DNA of 64,000 bases. Source: Saccharicrinis carchari (GTDB lineage: Bacteria > Bacteroidota > Bacteroidia > Bacteroidales > Marinilabiliaceae). The notes below the pieces were generated by a model. It worked only from the letters and a program-made list of their open reading frames with translations. It was not told the DNA's origin and made no database searches. The stretch is taken from assembly GCF_900182605.1 (NCBI RefSeq), contig NZ_FXTB01000001.1, positions 558,001 to 622,000 on the forward strand. The letters are read 5' to 3'. A program made the translations under genes and the position numbers. Of the stretch, positions 62,979 to 64,000 are shown piece after piece. Position 1 is the first letter of the stretch. The number at the start of each line of letters is the position of its first letter.

Positions 62979-63546
62979 AGCAGATCAAACCAGACCTGCT
63001 AATCCCGCAGCTAAAAGTAATATTAAAAAAAATGGCGGAGCCCCAAAGAAACCGTTAAAAACCATTTCGCTCAAGGCGGTTTTAAACGGAGGAGAAAATC
63101 TATTGTCAGATAAAAAAACATCGTATCCGGATAACAAACAAGATAAAGGTACTGCAATTGAGGTGGATGCCGAATGGAAAGATCCGGTAGATGAGCAAGA
63201 ACTAAAAAAAGCCTGGTTGCTTTATGCCAAAAAAGTGGAGAAAAAAAATCCACGTTTATCCAGCATCTTAAACAACCATCCGCCCCAGTTGCATTCGGGA
63301 ACCCTTGTGCATGTGCGGCTTAAAAACAAAACACAAGACAACGAGCTGCAAGAGCAAAAGTCAAGTATATTTCCGTTTTTACGGCGGGAGCTTAAAAATG
63401 CCGATTTAGAGCTGGAAACGCTGGTGGTTACAGACGGACAAAAAACAACAAGAGCATTTACAGCAAGCGAAAAAGCCAAGTTGATGGCCCAAAAAAACCC
63501 GGCTCTTCTGTTGCTTACAAAAAAATTTGATCTGGATATTGAATAA
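62905..63546 (+). CDS. dnaX: Tau-specific tail of dnaX, read by -1 frameshift
   Basis: 213 codons in the -1 frame relative to the first part, open from before the slip site to TAA at 63544-63546. Joined as 61802-62905 plus 62905-63546 it gives a 581-residue tau, a normal length. The junction reads EQRKK then VAKKAKQQSGSGG. The first 65 or so residues are a Lys/Ser/Pro/Gly-rich flexible linker (SPADQTRPANPAAKS). The rest is a compact domain (DEQELKKAWLLYAKKVEKKNPRLSSIL; LFRRELKNAD-type helices; KAKLMAQKNPALLLLTKKFDLDIE) like the C-terminal domain of Bacteroidota DnaX, which binds the polymerase. A separate gene starting at 63103 (TTG) is unlikely, because the linker upstream is open and protein-like. 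Confidence 0.8.
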   Translation, partial: VAKKAKQQSGSGGSDKKVSSTGASPADQTRPANPAAKSNIKKNGGAPKKPLKTISLKAVLNGGENLLSDKKTSYPDNKQDKGTAIEVDAEWKDPVDEQELKKAWLLYAKKVEKKNPRLSSILNNHPPQLHSGTLVHVRLKNKTQDNELQEQKSSIFPFLRRELKNADLELETLVVTDGQKTTRAFTASEKAKLMAQKNPALLLLTKKFDLDIE

Positions 63547-63712
63547 AGGATGTTTGAACCAGTTTGATAGATGATTGTTTAGGCAATAGTTCTTTCATAT
63601 GTACAGACATTAGTCATAAAGCGTAAAACGCAAATTACATTGTATAATAAAATCAAAATGAATGGGAGTAATACTAAAATAAATACAGTCAAATCCCCTC
63701 CGTTGTAATTTA

Positions 63713-63763
63713 ATCAGGCGAGCAGCTTCTTACATCAAAAGAAGCGAAACGCGCACGCCTGAT
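63713..63763. other. Two-tier stem-loop upstream of the isocitrate dehydrogenase gene
   Basis: Outer stem ATCAGGCG (63713-63720) with CGCCTGAT (63756-63763); inner stem GCTTCTT (63725-63731) with AAGAAGC (63739-63745) and a seven-base loop. No T-run follows, so it is not a clear terminator of dnaX. It ends 47 bp before the start codon and may be a leader structure. Confidence 0.55.
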
Positions 63764-63804
63764 AACCCTTATTTAATCTAATGATCTATTCATCTCATAA
63801 TTAA

Positions 63805-64000
<196 letters not shown>

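Noticed and set aside
63103-63546. Independent 147-residue gene after dnaX.
   Set aside because: The same frame is open back to the dnaX slip site and the upstream part encodes a typical tau linker; the TTG start has no promoter. It is better read as the tau tail.

Overview
The window reads as chromosome of a Bacteroidota bacterium, most likely order Marinilabiliales or a close relative (inference from gene content). Supporting signs are a SusC/SusD pair, many exported TPR, lipoprotein and OmpA-type envelope proteins, a two-component propeller sensor kinase, a fused E1 alpha/beta 2-oxoacid dehydrogenase, promoter -7 boxes of the Bacteroidota form TAnnTTTG in front of many genes, and almost no Shine-Dalgarno sequences. 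I see no rRNA, tRNA, CRISPR array, transposase, integrase or phage module. Most of the window is ordinary core genome. The unusual material lies in non-coding and recoding signals.

Layout. 1-3219: envelope and stress proteins. 3268-8751: threonine operon, consisting of promoter, Thr/Ile-rich leader peptide, attenuator-like RNA, thrA (fused aspartokinase/homoserine dehydrogenase), a phosphoglycerate-mutase-like gene in the homoserine kinase position, and thrC. 8882-16354: TPR protein, clpC, gyrA and a second TPR protein. 16488-20932 (minus strand): truncated globin, serine hydrolase, two thioredoxin-fold proteins and a DUF4105 membrane protein. 20985-22705: two unrecognised genes flanking a 12-bp-spaced repeat array. 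22747-25108 (minus): pyrD and pyrK (dihydroorotate dehydrogenase B) and an XRE regulator, linked by shared TTACAnnTGTAA-type palindromes. 25109-26236: about 1.1 kb without a gene.

26237-30197 (minus): E2, fused E1 and flavodoxin operon. 30430-32415: PorE-like OmpA protein. 32561-41118 (minus): M16 protease, SusC, SusD and two lipoproteins, probably a peptide-uptake locus. 41557-43017: dciA and recF. 43177-50223: MarR regulator, PPP-type phosphoesterase, Gfo/Idh/MocA oxidoreductase, sensor kinase and an ATP-grasp-like protein. 50334-52707: glycosyltransferase and outer-membrane barrel. 52783-58146 (minus): heme genes hemN, hemG and hemH with a DUF3817 membrane protein and an epimerase. 58305-61439 (minus): folP, a 43-codon small ORF, cdaA (c-di-AMP synthase) and an MscS channel. 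61802-63546: dnaX. 63811 to the end: the start of a monomeric isocitrate dehydrogenase.

The strongest unusual signal is dnaX. Frame 0 ends at UAG directly after a perfect A AAA AAG slippery heptamer. A continuous -1 frame then encodes a tau-like tail of 213 residues, and a two-tier stem-loop begins ten bases downstream of the heptamer. This implies that the short gamma form is the default product and that tau needs frameshifting, the reverse of Escherichia coli. Other signals are the threonine leader/attenuator, six direct ACTTAA repeats at helical spacing before an unknown gene, the XRE/pyrK operator set, and a small ORF with its own promoter fused into the cdaA-mscS transcript.
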